Shown here piece by piece: positions 23,248 to 31,255 of a DNA stretch of 64,000 nucleotides. The notes under the pieces are model-generated. The model saw only the letters and a list, made by a program, of their open reading frames with translations, was not told the DNA's origin and did not search any database. Origin of the DNA: Planococcus halotolerans (GTDB lineage Bacteria; Bacillota; Bacilli; Bacillales_A; Planococcaceae). How positions within the stretch are numbered: the stretch's first letter is position 1; every line of letters starts with the position of its first letter. The stretch is from contig NZ_QLZR01000002.1 in the NCBI RefSeq assembly GCF_003289955.1, forward strand, positions 62,001 to 126,000, given 5' to 3'. A program made the translations under genes and the position numbers.

Positions 23248-23313
23248 TTGAGCTATACCCATATCCTAACACTATTTTACTCACTATTATGTTATTACAA
23301 TTGTGTTTTATAG
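23248..23313 (+). CDS. Possible 21-residue hydrophobic peptide
   Basis: AAGGAG lies 9 bases before a TTG that opens 21 codons, giving MSYTHILTLFYSLLCYYNCVL, a hydrophobic, aromatic- and cysteine-containing peptide. It is in a 420-base region that otherwise has only terminators. It may be a small membrane peptide, a degraded gene, or chance. The rest of 23026-23340 shows nothing I can name. Confidence 0.2.
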   Translation: MSYTHILTLFYSLLCYYNCVL

Positions 23314-23342
23314 GATAATATCACTTATAAAAGAGCAAATAG

Positions 23343-23383
23343 AAAAAGCAACAAGCTCATAACAAGTTCATTGCTTTTATATT
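23343..23383 (-). terminator. Terminator of the first IDEAL gene
   Basis: On the minus strand AAAAGCAA pairs with TTGCTTTT around a partly paired CTTGTT/AACAAG middle, followed by a CTATTT tract. Confidence 0.65.
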
Positions 23384-23395
23384 GTCTATTAATTA

Positions 23396-23716
23396 TTAAA
23401 CCGTTTCCCTCTTCCCGTTCAACTCACCAGTCAACTCTTCAAACCACTTTCTATCACCAGTCTGCAAAGCCAGGTCAATCAGATCCTCAAGCTGAGCTGT
23501 ATCTTTCGGTGCAATTTCTGGCAAACTCTCGACCTGCTGGACTGCAAGTGGAATCGTTAATCCTACAATTTCAGCGTTATCGCTTTCGGCAACCGTTACA
23601 TATACAGCGCCTTGGACCATGCTCAGCGAATCGATAAATCCTATAACTATTTCACCTTTAATCGAAGTCCCTTTAACCCAATCAGTTGTTTTTAAAATCG
23701 TAGTCTCTTCATTCAT
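23396..23716 (-). CDS. IDEAL-domain protein, copy 1
   Basis: 106 residues. The C-terminal ~35 residues contain LEDLIDLALQTGDRKWFEELTGEL, the IDEAL-domain signature (I-D-E/x-A-L ... F-x-E-L). The N-terminal ~70 residues form a beta-rich segment (TTDWVKGTSIKGEIVIGFIDSLS) shared with the neighbouring paralogue. IDEAL domains occur in small cytoplasmic Bacillales proteins thought to mediate protein contacts. AGGTG lies 7 bases before the ATG. Confidence 0.75.
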   Translation of the reverse strand: MNEETTILKTTDWVKGTSIKGEIVIGFIDSLSMVQGAVYVTVAESDNAEIVGLTIPLAVQQVESLPEIAPKDTAQLEDLIDLALQTGDRKWFEELTGELNGKRETV

Positions 23717-23860
23717 ATCTCAACACCTGCTTTGTCATTTATTTTTTTGATAATTAAATCTTGATTATTTCACTATAATCTTCAATACCCTCTTTTAATT
23801 CCCTTACGCATTAATATGAAAATATTACTCTTATTTGCTTTAGGGCTTAGACTATCAAAC

Positions 23861-23895
23861 AAAAAGAACAGCGGCTCTATTATGCCGCTGCTCTT
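23861..23895 (-). terminator. Terminator of the second IDEAL gene
   Basis: On the minus strand CAGCGGC/GCCGCTG around ATAATAGA is followed by TTCTTTTTG, about 30 bases after the stop. Confidence 0.8.
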
Positions 23896-23923
23896 TCTTA
23901 TATCATTATCTTTTCTGTTTATC

Positions 23924-24250
23924 TTAATTGACCGCTTGCTTCTTCTCATTCAATTCAGCAGAAAGCTCTTCAAACCAGTCTTTATCACCTGTCGCCAAAG
24001 CCAGATCGATCAAAAACTCAAGCTCGCCGGCATTTTTGGTTGCGGCCGTCGGAATGACTTCTACTTGAGTGAAATGCATCGGAATCGTTTTGCCGATCAG
24101 CTCTTCATTGTCGCTTTCGGCCACAACTACATGCACTGCCTCTTGTTCCAAACTCATCGAGTCAACAAAACCGATAATCATTTCGCCGTGTCGGGAAATG
24201 CCTTTTACCCAGTCGTTATTCTTTAAAATCGCTTTATTGTTAATCGTCAT
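23924..24250 (-). CDS. IDEAL-domain protein, copy 2
   Basis: 108 residues, clearly paralogous to the gene at 23396-23716 across its length: NNDWVKGISRHGEMIIGFVDSMSLEQ and LEFLIDLALATGDKDWFEELSAEL. AGGTG lies upstream. The gap between the paralogues has its own terminator, so each is probably transcribed separately. It is 24 bases downstream of the DsbA-like gene and may share its transcript. Confidence 0.75.
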   Translation of the reverse strand: MTINNKAILKNNDWVKGISRHGEMIIGFVDSMSLEQEAVHVVVAESDNEELIGKTIPMHFTQVEVIPTAATKNAGELEFLIDLALATGDKDWFEELSAELNEKKQAVN

Positions 24251-24274
24251 AGGTTTACACCTCTTCTAGTAGTA

Positions 24275-24925
24275 TTAGCAGAAACCGTCTGGTCCACAAG
24301 CCATTCCTTCAAACAAGACTTTAGGCTTTTGTTTCTGCAGTTCTTCGTCGATCAGCTGTTCGATTGTCTCTTTCGTATGGATGCCGGCTATTTTAGTATC
24401 GCCGATCACGAATGTCGGTACAGCCGTTATTCCAGCCTCTTCATATGAGTGTACAAGTGCCTGCTGGTGAGCTTCTTTGTACTTACGGGACTCAAGTGCA
24501 TCACGGTATTCTTTTTCATCCAAACCGACTTCCCCTGCCAGTTTCGTCAATACATCGACATCACCGATATCCTGGCTCTCCTGGAAAAAAGCTTTTAGCA
24601 TGCGTTCATTGTATGCAGTACCTTTCCCTTTTTCCTTGGCATATTGAAACCCTTCAAATGCCAAATGGGTATGAGGCTGCGGTGACACATCCGGAAGAAC
24701 TATCTCGATTCCCATCTGTTCAGCCATCGGGTAAACCGACTGCGACCAAGTTGTTTGGAGATAATCATCTTCTGGGCGCAATGTTGCATTGGGAGCTGGA
24801 CGCAATTCGAAAGGCATCCACTCAACTTCCACATCTTTTCCTTTAATCGCTTCCTCTAACGGCTTTTCTGCCAGGAAACAAAACGGACAAACATAATCCG
24901 AATATACTTTTACTTTTACTGTCAT
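24275..24925 (-). CDS. DsbA-family (FrnE-like) thiol oxidoreductase
   Basis: 216 residues. A thioredoxin-fold CPFC motif lies near residue 13 (KVYSDYVCPFCFLAEKPLEEA), and the cis-Pro loop is AVPTFVIGDTKIAGIH, typical of FrnE/DsbA-like 2-hydroxychromene isomerase relatives. There is no signal peptide, so it should be cytoplasmic. The C-terminus carries two more cysteines (ACGPDGFC). The ATG at 24925 has GGATGG 8 bases before it; an ATG at 24937 is also in frame. Confidence 0.85.
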   Translation of the reverse strand: MTVKVKVYSDYVCPFCFLAEKPLEEAIKGKDVEVEWMPFELRPAPNATLRPEDDYLQTTWSQSVYPMAEQMGIEIVLPDVSPQPHTHLAFEGFQYAKEKGKGTAYNERMLKAFFQESQDIGDVDVLTKLAGEVGLDEKEYRDALESRKYKEAHQQALVHSYEEAGITAVPTFVIGDTKIAGIHTKETIEQLIDEELQKQKPKVLFEGMACGPDGFC

Positions 24926-25149
24926 ATCAAAAACCATCCTTTCTGCTAACCAGATAGTTATATAGTTTAAATCAATCGATTTTCATCTTCTTATCTTTTC
25001 AATAAAGCCCCAATAAATTTGGTGACTAATGGGAATTTTACGCCGGTTTATGCATGAACACAATAAATATGCTCTGATTTCGAGATAAATGGATTTTCCC
25101 ATTTATTTTCATTTAATACTTCCTCTATTGAGTTAGTAATTATTTAAAT

Positions 25150-25233
25150 GATATGTAGCAAAACGGCGCAGACGCCCAGGGGACCAAGCTCAGCCCAAGC
25201 CCCCCATGCAAGCAAGCTGTTTTGCGGAATATC
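25150..25233 (+). repeat. Mosaic repeat, copy R1 (core only)
   Basis: 84 bp bounded by imperfect 18-bp inverted repeats: GATATGTAGCAAAACGGC on the left and GCTGTTTTGCGGAATATC on the right (14 of 18 pair). This is the shortest plus-oriented copy of a five-member family and has no flanking module. It lies just upstream of the thiamine riboswitch. Confidence 0.8.
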
Positions 25234-25324
25234 ATGTTTACAAAATACCCTTTACTTCCCCCCTCCCTTCATTTACACTAGAGCCATCGGGACAACCCGA
25301 ACACAAAAACCGCATACCGTTTTC

Positions 25325-25414
25325 TGCACTGGGGGTGCTTATTTAGCTGAGATGCGAGCGAAAGCTCCGATCCCTTATGACTCGATCAGGTTAGGACCTG
25401 CGTGAGGAAGTGCG
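25325..25414 (+). promoter_or_regulatory. TPP riboswitch
   Basis: The conserved THI-box elements occur in order: GGGGGTGC, GCTGAGA, ATCCCTT, GATCAGGTTAGGACCTGCGTGAGGAAG. TGCACT at the start can pair with AGTGCG at the end to form P1. It stands about 120 bases before ykoF, whose product family binds thiamine, and controls a thiamine-precursor transporter, as known for ykoFEDC. Confidence 0.92.
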
Positions 25415-25474
25415 GTGACTTTCCGCAAAACGAACTTTTCAGGAGCTAGTATCTCCTTTTAATTTGCATGGAAC

Positions 25475-25509
25475 AGTGGCTGCATCTTCACGGATGCGGC
25501 TATTTTTGT
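25475..25509 (+). terminator. TPP riboswitch terminator
   Basis: GTGGCTGCATC and GGATGCGGCTAT form a hairpin followed by TTTTTG, between the aptamer and ykoF. A smaller GGAG/CTCC hairpin at 25442-25456 may belong to the antiterminator. Thiamine pyrophosphate binding should favour termination. Confidence 0.8.
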
Positions 25510-25535
25510 GCACATTTTTAAGGAGGAATATTGTT

Positions 25536-26147
25536 ATGGAACCATTGCAATGCGGCACGAGCCCGATTGTCGGATTTCGCTTCACGCTCAATCCGATGTC
25601 CGGCGATTTCATCAAAATCATCAAAGGGGCGCTGAACGACACCGACACCTCGAATGTTTGGATGCACACCGATGACGTATCCACTGTCATCCGCGGAAAA
25701 CAGATTCACGTCTTCAATGTGGCGAAAGCATTGACTTTGCATGCAGCGAAAACAGGAGAACATGTAGCATTGAATGGTACGTTTTCCATCGGCTGCCCGG
25801 GAGATACTTCAGGAGATGTCTACCTCGACAAAGATGATGAGTTGTTGAATACGGATAACACAAAGCAGTATGTATCGTCGCAGTTTGCTCTTTATCCGAT
25901 GAACAATCCCGATTATATGAGCGTCATTTACCGTGAAGTGGAACGGGCAAAAGAACACGGCGTCTGGAACGATTCGATGCATTACGCCAGCGGCATCCAC
26001 GGCGATATACATGATGTCTTCGCCTTTTTTGAAGAATCATTCACTCATGCACGTTCTGATGAACATCGCCATCTCGTCATGACGGTCTCCATGAGCATCA
26101 ACAGCCCTTCTCATGCCAAAGCTGATGGAGGAAAAGCCGATGCTTAA
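25536..26147 (+). CDS. ykoF: YkoF, thiamine/HMP-binding protein
   Basis: 203 residues. The start PLQCGTSPIVGFRFTLNPMSGDFIKII and the two repeated halves (residues ~5-95 and ~105-195, each with GxxF/ALYPMxNPxYM-type strands) match YkoF, a duplicated thiamine-binding fold. AAGGAGG lies 9 bases before the ATG. It is first in the TPP-riboswitch-controlled ykoFEDC operon and probably binds the hydroxymethylpyrimidine moiety or thiamine for the transporter. Its last codons overlap ykoE by 8 bases. Confidence 0.9.
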   Translation: MEPLQCGTSPIVGFRFTLNPMSGDFIKIIKGALNDTDTSNVWMHTDDVSTVIRGKQIHVFNVAKALTLHAAKTGEHVALNGTFSIGCPGDTSGDVYLDKDDELLNTDNTKQYVSSQFALYPMNNPDYMSVIYREVERAKEHGVWNDSMHYASGIHGDIHDVFAFFEESFTHARSDEHRHLVMTVSMSINSPSHAKADGGKADA

Positions 26148-26721
26148 ATCGTGGAAACTGAAGGAAATCGTATTGATGTCACTGTTCGGAGTCGTGTTTG
26201 GTATCGTCTACCTGTTATTCATCCACCTCGGCAATATCTGGGCAGGGCTGATCGGCCCCATCGCCTATGAATGGATGTTCGGCATCTGGTTTATCGTTTC
26301 AATCATCTGTATGCACATTATCCGTAAGCCAGGCGCTGCCTTAATTCCCGAAACCATGGCCGCAATCATCGAAGTGATGCTCGGTAATGCGGTCGGTCCG
26401 CGCCTTATCCTTTCCGGGATTGTTCAAGGGCTCGGCGCTGAAGCAGCTTTTGCTGTGACGCGTTACCGCTACTTTAATATTTTCGTCTTTATGCTTGCAG
26501 GTATCGGTGCTGCAGTATTCAGCTTCATCTACGGTTATTTCGTATCCGGCTATGCGGCACTGGATCCTTCGTTCGTTGCGCTGATGTTCACGCTGCGCGT
26601 ATTGAGCGGAGCAATCATCGCAGGCATCGGCGGCAAATACATCGGCGATGCGCTGCTTGCGACCGGTTCACTGCGCGGCTACGCCATTGCCCGGACACAA
26701 CCGCGTGATGCCAATGCCTGA
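26140..26721 (+). CDS. ykoE: YkoE, ECF transporter substrate-binding membrane subunit
   Basis: 193 residues, five or six hydrophobic segments, beginning SWKLKEIVLMSLFGVVFGIVYLLF as in the S component of the thiamine-precursor ECF transporter. AALIPETMAAIIEVMLGNAVG is a family-typical loop. GGAGG lies 8 bases before the ATG inside ykoF. It pairs with the ATPase YkoD and the membrane coupler YkoC. Confidence 0.9.
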   Translation: MLKSWKLKEIVLMSLFGVVFGIVYLLFIHLGNIWAGLIGPIAYEWMFGIWFIVSIICMHIIRKPGAALIPETMAAIIEVMLGNAVGPRLILSGIVQGLGAEAAFAVTRYRYFNIFVFMLAGIGAAVFSFIYGYFVSGYAALDPSFVALMFTLRVLSGAIIAGIGGKYIGDALLATGSLRGYAIARTQPRDANA

Positions 26722-28144
26722 CACTATCTTTGAAATGAATAATGTCAGCTTCCGTTTTCCGGATGACCAATCACCGACATTATCATCTATTTCTTTTACC
26801 ATCGAGCGCGGCGAACGGGTCGCCATTTCCGGTCCCAGCGGTTCCGGCAAGTCGACTTTGCTGTATTTATTGAACCGGCTCTATCCTGCCAATTGCGACG
26901 GCATCGTGGATGGCGAAATTCACTCTTTCGGCAAACCGGCAGATTCTTATGCACCTGGAGAAATCAACCACCGAGTGGCTACCGTTTTTCAGGATCCGGA
27001 TTCGCAGTTCTGCATGCCAACGGTCGAAGAAGAACTTGCCTTCACTCTTGAAAATTTAAATACCCCGGCAAGCGAAATGGCGGAACGTATCCGTCATGTC
27101 CTGGACATAACCGGTCTGTCCCACCTTCGCCATGTTTCGATCCAAACACTTTCTGGCGGAATGAAACAGCGGGTTGCCACTTCCTGTGCATTGGTCATGA
27201 ATCCCGAAGTCCTGTTGCTTGATGAACCGATTTCGCATCTCGATCCATATACCGGGAAAGAATTTGTCCTTTGGCTCGATCAATTGCAAAGGACGTTCAA
27301 TCTGACAGTCATCGCTGTTGAACATAGGCTTGATTATTGGGGAACATTTTTTGAGCGTGAAATTAAGATAACAAGCGATGGCAGAATTTCAGAAGATGCC
27401 ACCTTCGAGCCGCACGAGATTTTGCGTTACCCGCTCCGGCTCCATTCAATACTGGATGAGACTGCTTTATCCGCGACGGGTCTTTCAGTAAAGATGAAAG
27501 GAAATACTCTGCTCCAGCCGGTTTCATTCCATGCGCAAAAAGGAGAATGCATCGTCATAGCGGGACCAAATGGCAGCGGGAAATCGACATTGGTGAAAGC
27601 GATCTGTGGCACCTATAAAAAAGAAGCCGTGAAATTTGCATCAGACCCGTGTGGCTATGTACCACAATCACCAGAATTTTTGTTTTTAACTTCAACAGTC
27701 CTTGACGAAATGGCTTTTGGCGGAATGTCTTCCAAACTGGAACTGGATGATCTGATGAAGTCTCTCCGGTTAACGGAAATCAAAGAACAAAATCCATTTT
27801 CCGTCAGCCATGGCCAAAAACGCCGGGTGGCGATCGGGGCGATGCTTGCGGATAAACGAAATATACTGTTTCTCGACGAACCGACTTCAGGGCAGGATGA
27901 AGGAGCTTTATTGAAACTGTTCCGTCTTATCGACAGCCGATTGGACCAGGGAGATACCGTTTTTATCGTGACACATGATATGGAGTTTGCCGCCGCTGTC
28001 GCTGATTCTATTGTGCTGTTGAAGGACGGCAGAATGACAGGGAAATTCCTTGCCGATAGAGTGTGGCAGGATCCGGAACTGCTAGCAGCCCATAACCTAT
28101 TGCCGCCGAAAGGAATGATGCGCCGTGCAGAATCTTTTGCATGA
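26714..28144 (+). CDS. ykoD: YkoD, duplicated ECF-transporter ATPase
   Basis: 476 residues with two ABC ATPase domains fused. Domain 1 has Walker A GPSGSGKST, signature LSGGMKQR and VLLLDEPISHLD. Domain 2 has GPNGSGKST, a variant signature VSHGQKRR and ILFLDEPTSGQD. The duplication provides both ATPase halves of an ECF transporter. The ATG at 26714 overlaps the ykoE stop; translation is probably coupled, as no strong ribosome site is visible. ATG 26708 is an alternative. Confidence 0.9.
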   Translation: MPDTIFEMNNVSFRFPDDQSPTLSSISFTIERGERVAISGPSGSGKSTLLYLLNRLYPANCDGIVDGEIHSFGKPADSYAPGEINHRVATVFQDPDSQFCMPTVEEELAFTLENLNTPASEMAERIRHVLDITGLSHLRHVSIQTLSGGMKQRVATSCALVMNPEVLLLDEPISHLDPYTGKEFVLWLDQLQRTFNLTVIAVEHRLDYWGTFFEREIKITSDGRISEDATFEPHEILRYPLRLHSILDETALSATGLSVKMKGNTLLQPVSFHAQKGECIVIAGPNGSGKSTLVKAICGTYKKEAVKFASDPCGYVPQSPEFLFLTSTVLDEMAFGGMSSKLELDDLMKSLRLTEIKEQNPFSVSHGQKRRVAIGAMLADKRNILFLDEPTSGQDEGALLKLFRLIDSRLDQGDTVFIVTHDMEFAAAVADSIVLLKDGRMTGKFLADRVWQDPELLAAHNLLPPKGMMRRAESFA

Positions 28145-28883
28145 TATGAATCCTTCTTTAAAGTTCATCACGGTGACAATTGCGATGCTTGGTCTCGCAT
28201 TTTTCTTCAATCCATGGACGCCGTTGCTGTTCTTTTTCAGTATCCTCGTCCTTCAGCTCATTTTCAGCAGAATCAACTGGAAACTTTGGAGCTTGTTCAT
28301 GCTTCCTTTTGTGATCGGCGCATTCGGCTATTTGTGGACGACGATTGTCTTTGGTGCTGAAACGGGAGGCACTGTTATCTGGTCACTGTTCGGCTTTGAT
28401 GTGACGGATGAACAGTTAGCATTAGCCTTATCACTGTCGTTCCGTGTTCTGGCATTTTCCTCCCTGTCTCTGCTGTTCGCTTTGACGACGGATCCCGTGA
28501 AATTCGTTATGAGTCTGATGCAGCAGCTCAAGCTGTCGCCAAAACTCGCTTACGGTGTACTTGTCGGCTATCAATTTCTCCCTGTGCTGAAAGATGAATT
28601 CTTTCAGATCCAACAGGCCCATCGCCTGCGCGGAGCCGCCGTTGAAAAATTCTGGTGGCAGCGGGTTCTTGGCGTTCGCAGAATCATTATCCCGATGCTT
28701 GCCGGAGCTGTAAGAAAAGCGGAACGCTCCGCTTTTGCGATGGAAGCGCGGGGATTTACCGGTGAAATGCGCAAAGAGTTTTTCCAGCCTGTGTCCATAA
28801 AGCCGAAAGATTTTGCTTTGTCTGCTGCTATACTGTTGATTTTTATTTCGACATCAATTTTAGGTTCTTTTTTGTCATTATAA
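28125..28883 (+). CDS. ykoC: YkoC, ECF transporter transmembrane coupling subunit
   Basis: 252 residues with five hydrophobic segments. The coupling helices characteristic of EcfT proteins are present (AHRLRGA and AFAMEARGFTG, two Ala-Arg-Gly-type motifs that dock on the ATPases). It starts with GTG inside ykoD (AAAGGA 10 bases upstream); an ATG at 28146 is possible. It completes the ykoFEDC operon. Confidence 0.9.
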   Translation: MQNLLHDMNPSLKFITVTIAMLGLAFFFNPWTPLLFFFSILVLQLIFSRINWKLWSLFMLPFVIGAFGYLWTTIVFGAETGGTVIWSLFGFDVTDEQLALALSLSFRVLAFSSLSLLFALTTDPVKFVMSLMQQLKLSPKLAYGVLVGYQFLPVLKDEFFQIQQAHRLRGAAVEKFWWQRVLGVRRIIIPMLAGAVRKAERSAFAMEARGFTGEMRKEFFQPVSIKPKDFALSAAILLIFISTSILGSFLSL

Positions 28884-29020
28884 TTGAGTCTAAATAGCGT
28901 TTAACTTGTAAATAAATACAATAAATAAGTTCCTATTACCCTACCTATTTTTATATTATTCTATTAAACTAAGGTAGCAATAATATTCTGTTTACTTCGT
29001 ATGAGCTAAACAAAATATTT

Positions 29021-29121
29021 ATTCGCATCTTGTATAAAGGCAAAGCAGTCGAAAGGCTGTGACGCAAAGTTTCAGGCCTGTGGCTCCGGCTAAGGCGGCT
29101 GGGCTGCCGGGAATGGCGAAT
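29021..29121 (+). promoter_or_regulatory. Cyclic di-GMP-I riboswitch (GEMM)
   Basis: The conserved GEMM-I core is visible: AAGGCAAAGC, CGAAAGG, GTGACGCAAAG, GGCCTGTGG, then GGCGGCTGGGCTGCCGG, which forms the second helix with its loop. The outer stem ATTCGC (29021-29026) pairs with GCGAAT (29116-29121). A T tract (TTTTTTT) follows at once, so the expression platform may be transcriptional. It ends 65 bases before an exported protein gene. Alignment by eye to the Vibrio Vc2 aptamer supports this. Confidence 0.85.
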
Positions 29122-29185
29122 GATACTTTTTTTAGTAGAGTTCAATATTCTTTTGCAATGAAAATAAGAACTCGGGGGTAATGGA

Positions 29186-30424
29186 ATGTTGTCAGAACAC
29201 AAAAAAGAACAAGTTTCCAAACAGATCAAGCGTTATTTTGCAGTGGGAATTATGGCATCAGCAGGATTCCTGTCTTTTAATGCAGTTTCTGCTTCTGCTG
29301 ATGAGAATGAAGAACAGGTTCAAAACACCACATCTGAAATTGAAGTTGCTGAAGAGCCGGATTTGGTACCAGGCGATTTCTTTTATTTCCTGAAGCAATT
29401 ACAGGAAAAATTACAGCTGGCTGTGACGTTCGACAACACAGCTGAAGCCGAATTGTTTGCTGAGTATGCAGAACAGCGGATTCTGGAAGCTGAAGCGTTA
29501 ATGGCTGAGGGCAATGAGGAGTTGGCTGTGGAAGCTCTTGAGAAAGCATTGGAGTTGTATGAAGAAGGTCTGGAGCAATTGACTGATGTTGAGGAAGAAG
29601 AGACTTCTGATGAGGCAAGTGACGAAGAAATAAACGTTGGAGACGTTTCTGAGACAGCTGACGATTTGACAGAAGAAGATGCCCGTGCTGCTTTGGAAGA
29701 GAAATTCAACTCTAACTTATTGGCTCTGCAGACGGCCATGGAGAAAGTGACCAATCCGAAAGCGAAAGAAGCGCTCGCTAAAAATGTCGCCAAGGCGATG
29801 GAACGCTTGGAGAGTAAAATTGAAAAAGAACTTGCCAAGTTAGATGAGCCGGAAGAAGAAAGTGAAGCAGATGAAGAAACAGATGCTCCTGTAGAAGACG
29901 AGACTGCAGATGAAACGACAGAAAATGAAGACAGTGCTGAAGAGCAGGCTGAAGTATCCGAAGAAACTGAGGAAGATACGGATGAAGCAACTGATGAAGA
30001 TGAAACAGTACCCGCTCCCCCATCTGATGAAGATTCCGATTCTGATGAGGAGCGTACAGAAGAAGAAAAGACTGCCGCAAAAGCTGTGAAAGCCGAAGAA
30101 AAAGCGACGGTCAAAGATGCAAAAGCTGCCGAAAAAGCGGATGCTGAAGCGAAGCGCGAAGCTGAAAAAGCTGCCGCTGAGTTGAAACGTGAGCAGGAAA
30201 AGGCTGCGGCTGAAGCAAAACGTGAAGCCGAAAAGGCTGCAGCTGAAGCAAAACGTGAAGCTGAAAAAGCTGCCGCTGAGGCAAAACGTGAAGCTGAAAA
30301 AGCTGCCGCTGAGGCAAAACGTGAAGCTGAAAAAGCTGCCGCTGAAGCAAAACGTGAAGCTGAAAAAGCTGCTAAAGAAGAAAAAGGCAAACCAGAAAAG
30401 GCTGACGAGAAATCTAAACCATAA
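29186..30424 (+). CDS. Exported DUF5667-like protein with acidic and EAEKAAAEAKR repeats
   Basis: 412 residues. A signal peptide (ASAGFLSFNAVSASA) ends near residue 38. Residues ~60-130 (DLVPGDFFYFLKQLQEKLQLAVTF..EAEALMAEGN) match DUF5667. A Glu/Asp/Thr-rich low-complexity stretch (~140-290) leads into seven 11-residue repeats of EAEKAAAEAKR type (residues ~325-400), expected to be a long charged alpha helix. There is no LPXTG or C-terminal membrane segment, so cell-wall contact would be non-covalent. GGGGG lies 7 bases before the ATG. The leader has a c-di-GMP riboswitch. It may be a secreted or cell-wall-associated matrix protein (inference). Confidence 0.8.
   Translation: MLSEHKKEQVSKQIKRYFAVGIMASAGFLSFNAVSASADENEEQVQNTTSEIEVAEEPDLVPGDFFYFLKQLQEKLQLAVTFDNTAEAELFAEYAEQRILEAEALMAEGNEELAVEALEKALELYEEGLEQLTDVEEEETSDEASDEEINVGDVSETADDLTEEDARAALEEKFNSNLLALQTAMEKVTNPKAKEALAKNVAKAMERLESKIEKELAKLDEPEEESEADEETDAPVEDETADETTENEDSAEEQAEVSEETEEDTDEATDEDETVPAPPSDEDSDSDEERTEEEKTAAKAVKAEEKATVKDAKAAEKADAEAKREAEKAAAELKREQEKAAAEAKREAEKAAAEAKREAEKAAAEAKREAEKAAAEAKREAEKAAAEAKREAEKAAKEEKGKPEKADEKSKP
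30158..30374 (+). repeat. 33-bp tandem repeat within the KEA-repeat gene
   Basis: Six units of 33 bp and a divergent seventh, coding EAEKAAAEAKR. Three middle units are nearly identical at the DNA level (GAAGCTGAAAAAGCTGCCGC...), which indicates recent expansion or gene conversion. Confidence 0.9.
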
Positions 30425-30475
30425 GATAGAAAAGGTAAAAACAATTGATGCAGTCCATAATTCATTAGCAGTTAA

Positions 30476-30520
30476 AAAGGCAGATCGGATACCTTGTATC
30501 CGGTCTGCCTTTAACATTTT
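30476..30520. terminator. Bidirectional terminator
   Basis: AAGGCAGATCGGATAC pairs with GTATCCGGTCTGCCTT (one mismatch), followed by TTAACATTTT. It ends the riboswitch-controlled gene and may also serve the convergent DUF4362 gene. Confidence 0.8.
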
Positions 30521-30592
30521 ATTAATCATTATCTACATAGAATAATAGAAAACCTTCATAGCCCTCAAATTGGATTGTAATTCATCATACTT

Positions 30593-31084
30593 TTATGATT
30601 TCGGTATTAAAAAGTAAAATGTGCTGCCAACATCCGAAGATGAACATTCTTTCAAACTATACATTGTTCCTTCGTCTGTATTTTCAGATGTAATTTCAGA
30701 ACAAGATGTACTTTGTGCTCCTCTGTCAGCACCCGCATATCCATCTTGCGAGTCATCGTAGGTGTAATTTATTTTATCGCCGTCGAAATTCAGATTATAA
30801 AAAACCGGATCGCCTTCTACCGTATACAATGTAATGCGGATTTCATCTTCAATTCCGGCTTCGAAATTCTCGATAAATTCTTCAAACTTATCCAAGTTGG
30901 TAATTTCACCAAAAATATCAACAACATCCCCATTTTCAATCGCCTCTTCACGAGGATAAGGGCTTTCAGGATTGTCGACTGCAATCGTTGTAGTATCAGC
31001 ACCAGTCGATTGTTGGCATCCGATTAAAAACATTGTGCTAAGCAACGCACCTAACAGGATTGAAAAACTTTTCAATAAAACCAT
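30593..31084 (-). CDS. DUF4362-type lipoprotein
   Basis: 163 residues. Lipobox LIGC at about residue 23. The mature domain NGDVVDIFGEITNLDKFEEFIENFEAGIEDEIRITLYTVEGDPVFYNLNFDGDKINYTYDDS matches DUF4362 (lipoproteins of unknown function). A hydrophobic tail (STFYFLIPKS) closes it. AAAGGA lies 6 bases before the ATG. It is convergent with the riboswitch-controlled gene. Confidence 0.8.
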   Translation of the reverse strand: MVLLKSFSILLGALLSTMFLIGCQQSTGADTTTIAVDNPESPYPREEAIENGDVVDIFGEITNLDKFEEFIENFEAGIEDEIRITLYTVEGDPVFYNLNFDGDKINYTYDDSQDGYAGADRGAQSTSCSEITSENTDEGTMYSLKECSSSDVGSTFYFLIPKS

Positions 31085-31229
31085 CTCCCTTCCTTTAAAA
31101 TATAATTTTCTCTTCTATTATAAATCTTAACATAGGAGCCGAAATATATTCCCTTTTTTTCCCTTCTCAACTTAACTCCACTTTTTGAGTGTTCTTTTTG
31201 GCGACTATCATCTGTATAAATTTTAAAAG

Positions 31230-31255
31230 CAAAAAAAAAAGGCTTTTCAGCCTTC
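31230..31255 (-). terminator. Terminator overlapping the Spo0M-like stop codon
   Basis: On the minus strand AAGGCTGAAAAGCC forms a short hairpin followed by ten T's. The hairpin includes the TGA at 31247-31249. Confidence 0.85.

Noticed and set aside
30158-30374. CRISPR-like periodicity at the 33-bp repeats
   Set aside because: The repeats are contiguous, in frame and code an 11-residue helix unit.
29383-30465. A 360-codon minus-strand frame rich in Ser, Ala and Phe across the KEA-repeat gene
   Set aside because: It is the antisense of a low-complexity GA-rich repeat gene, which keeps other frames open. It has no ribosome site, and the plus-strand gene has a riboswitch, signal peptide and domain.
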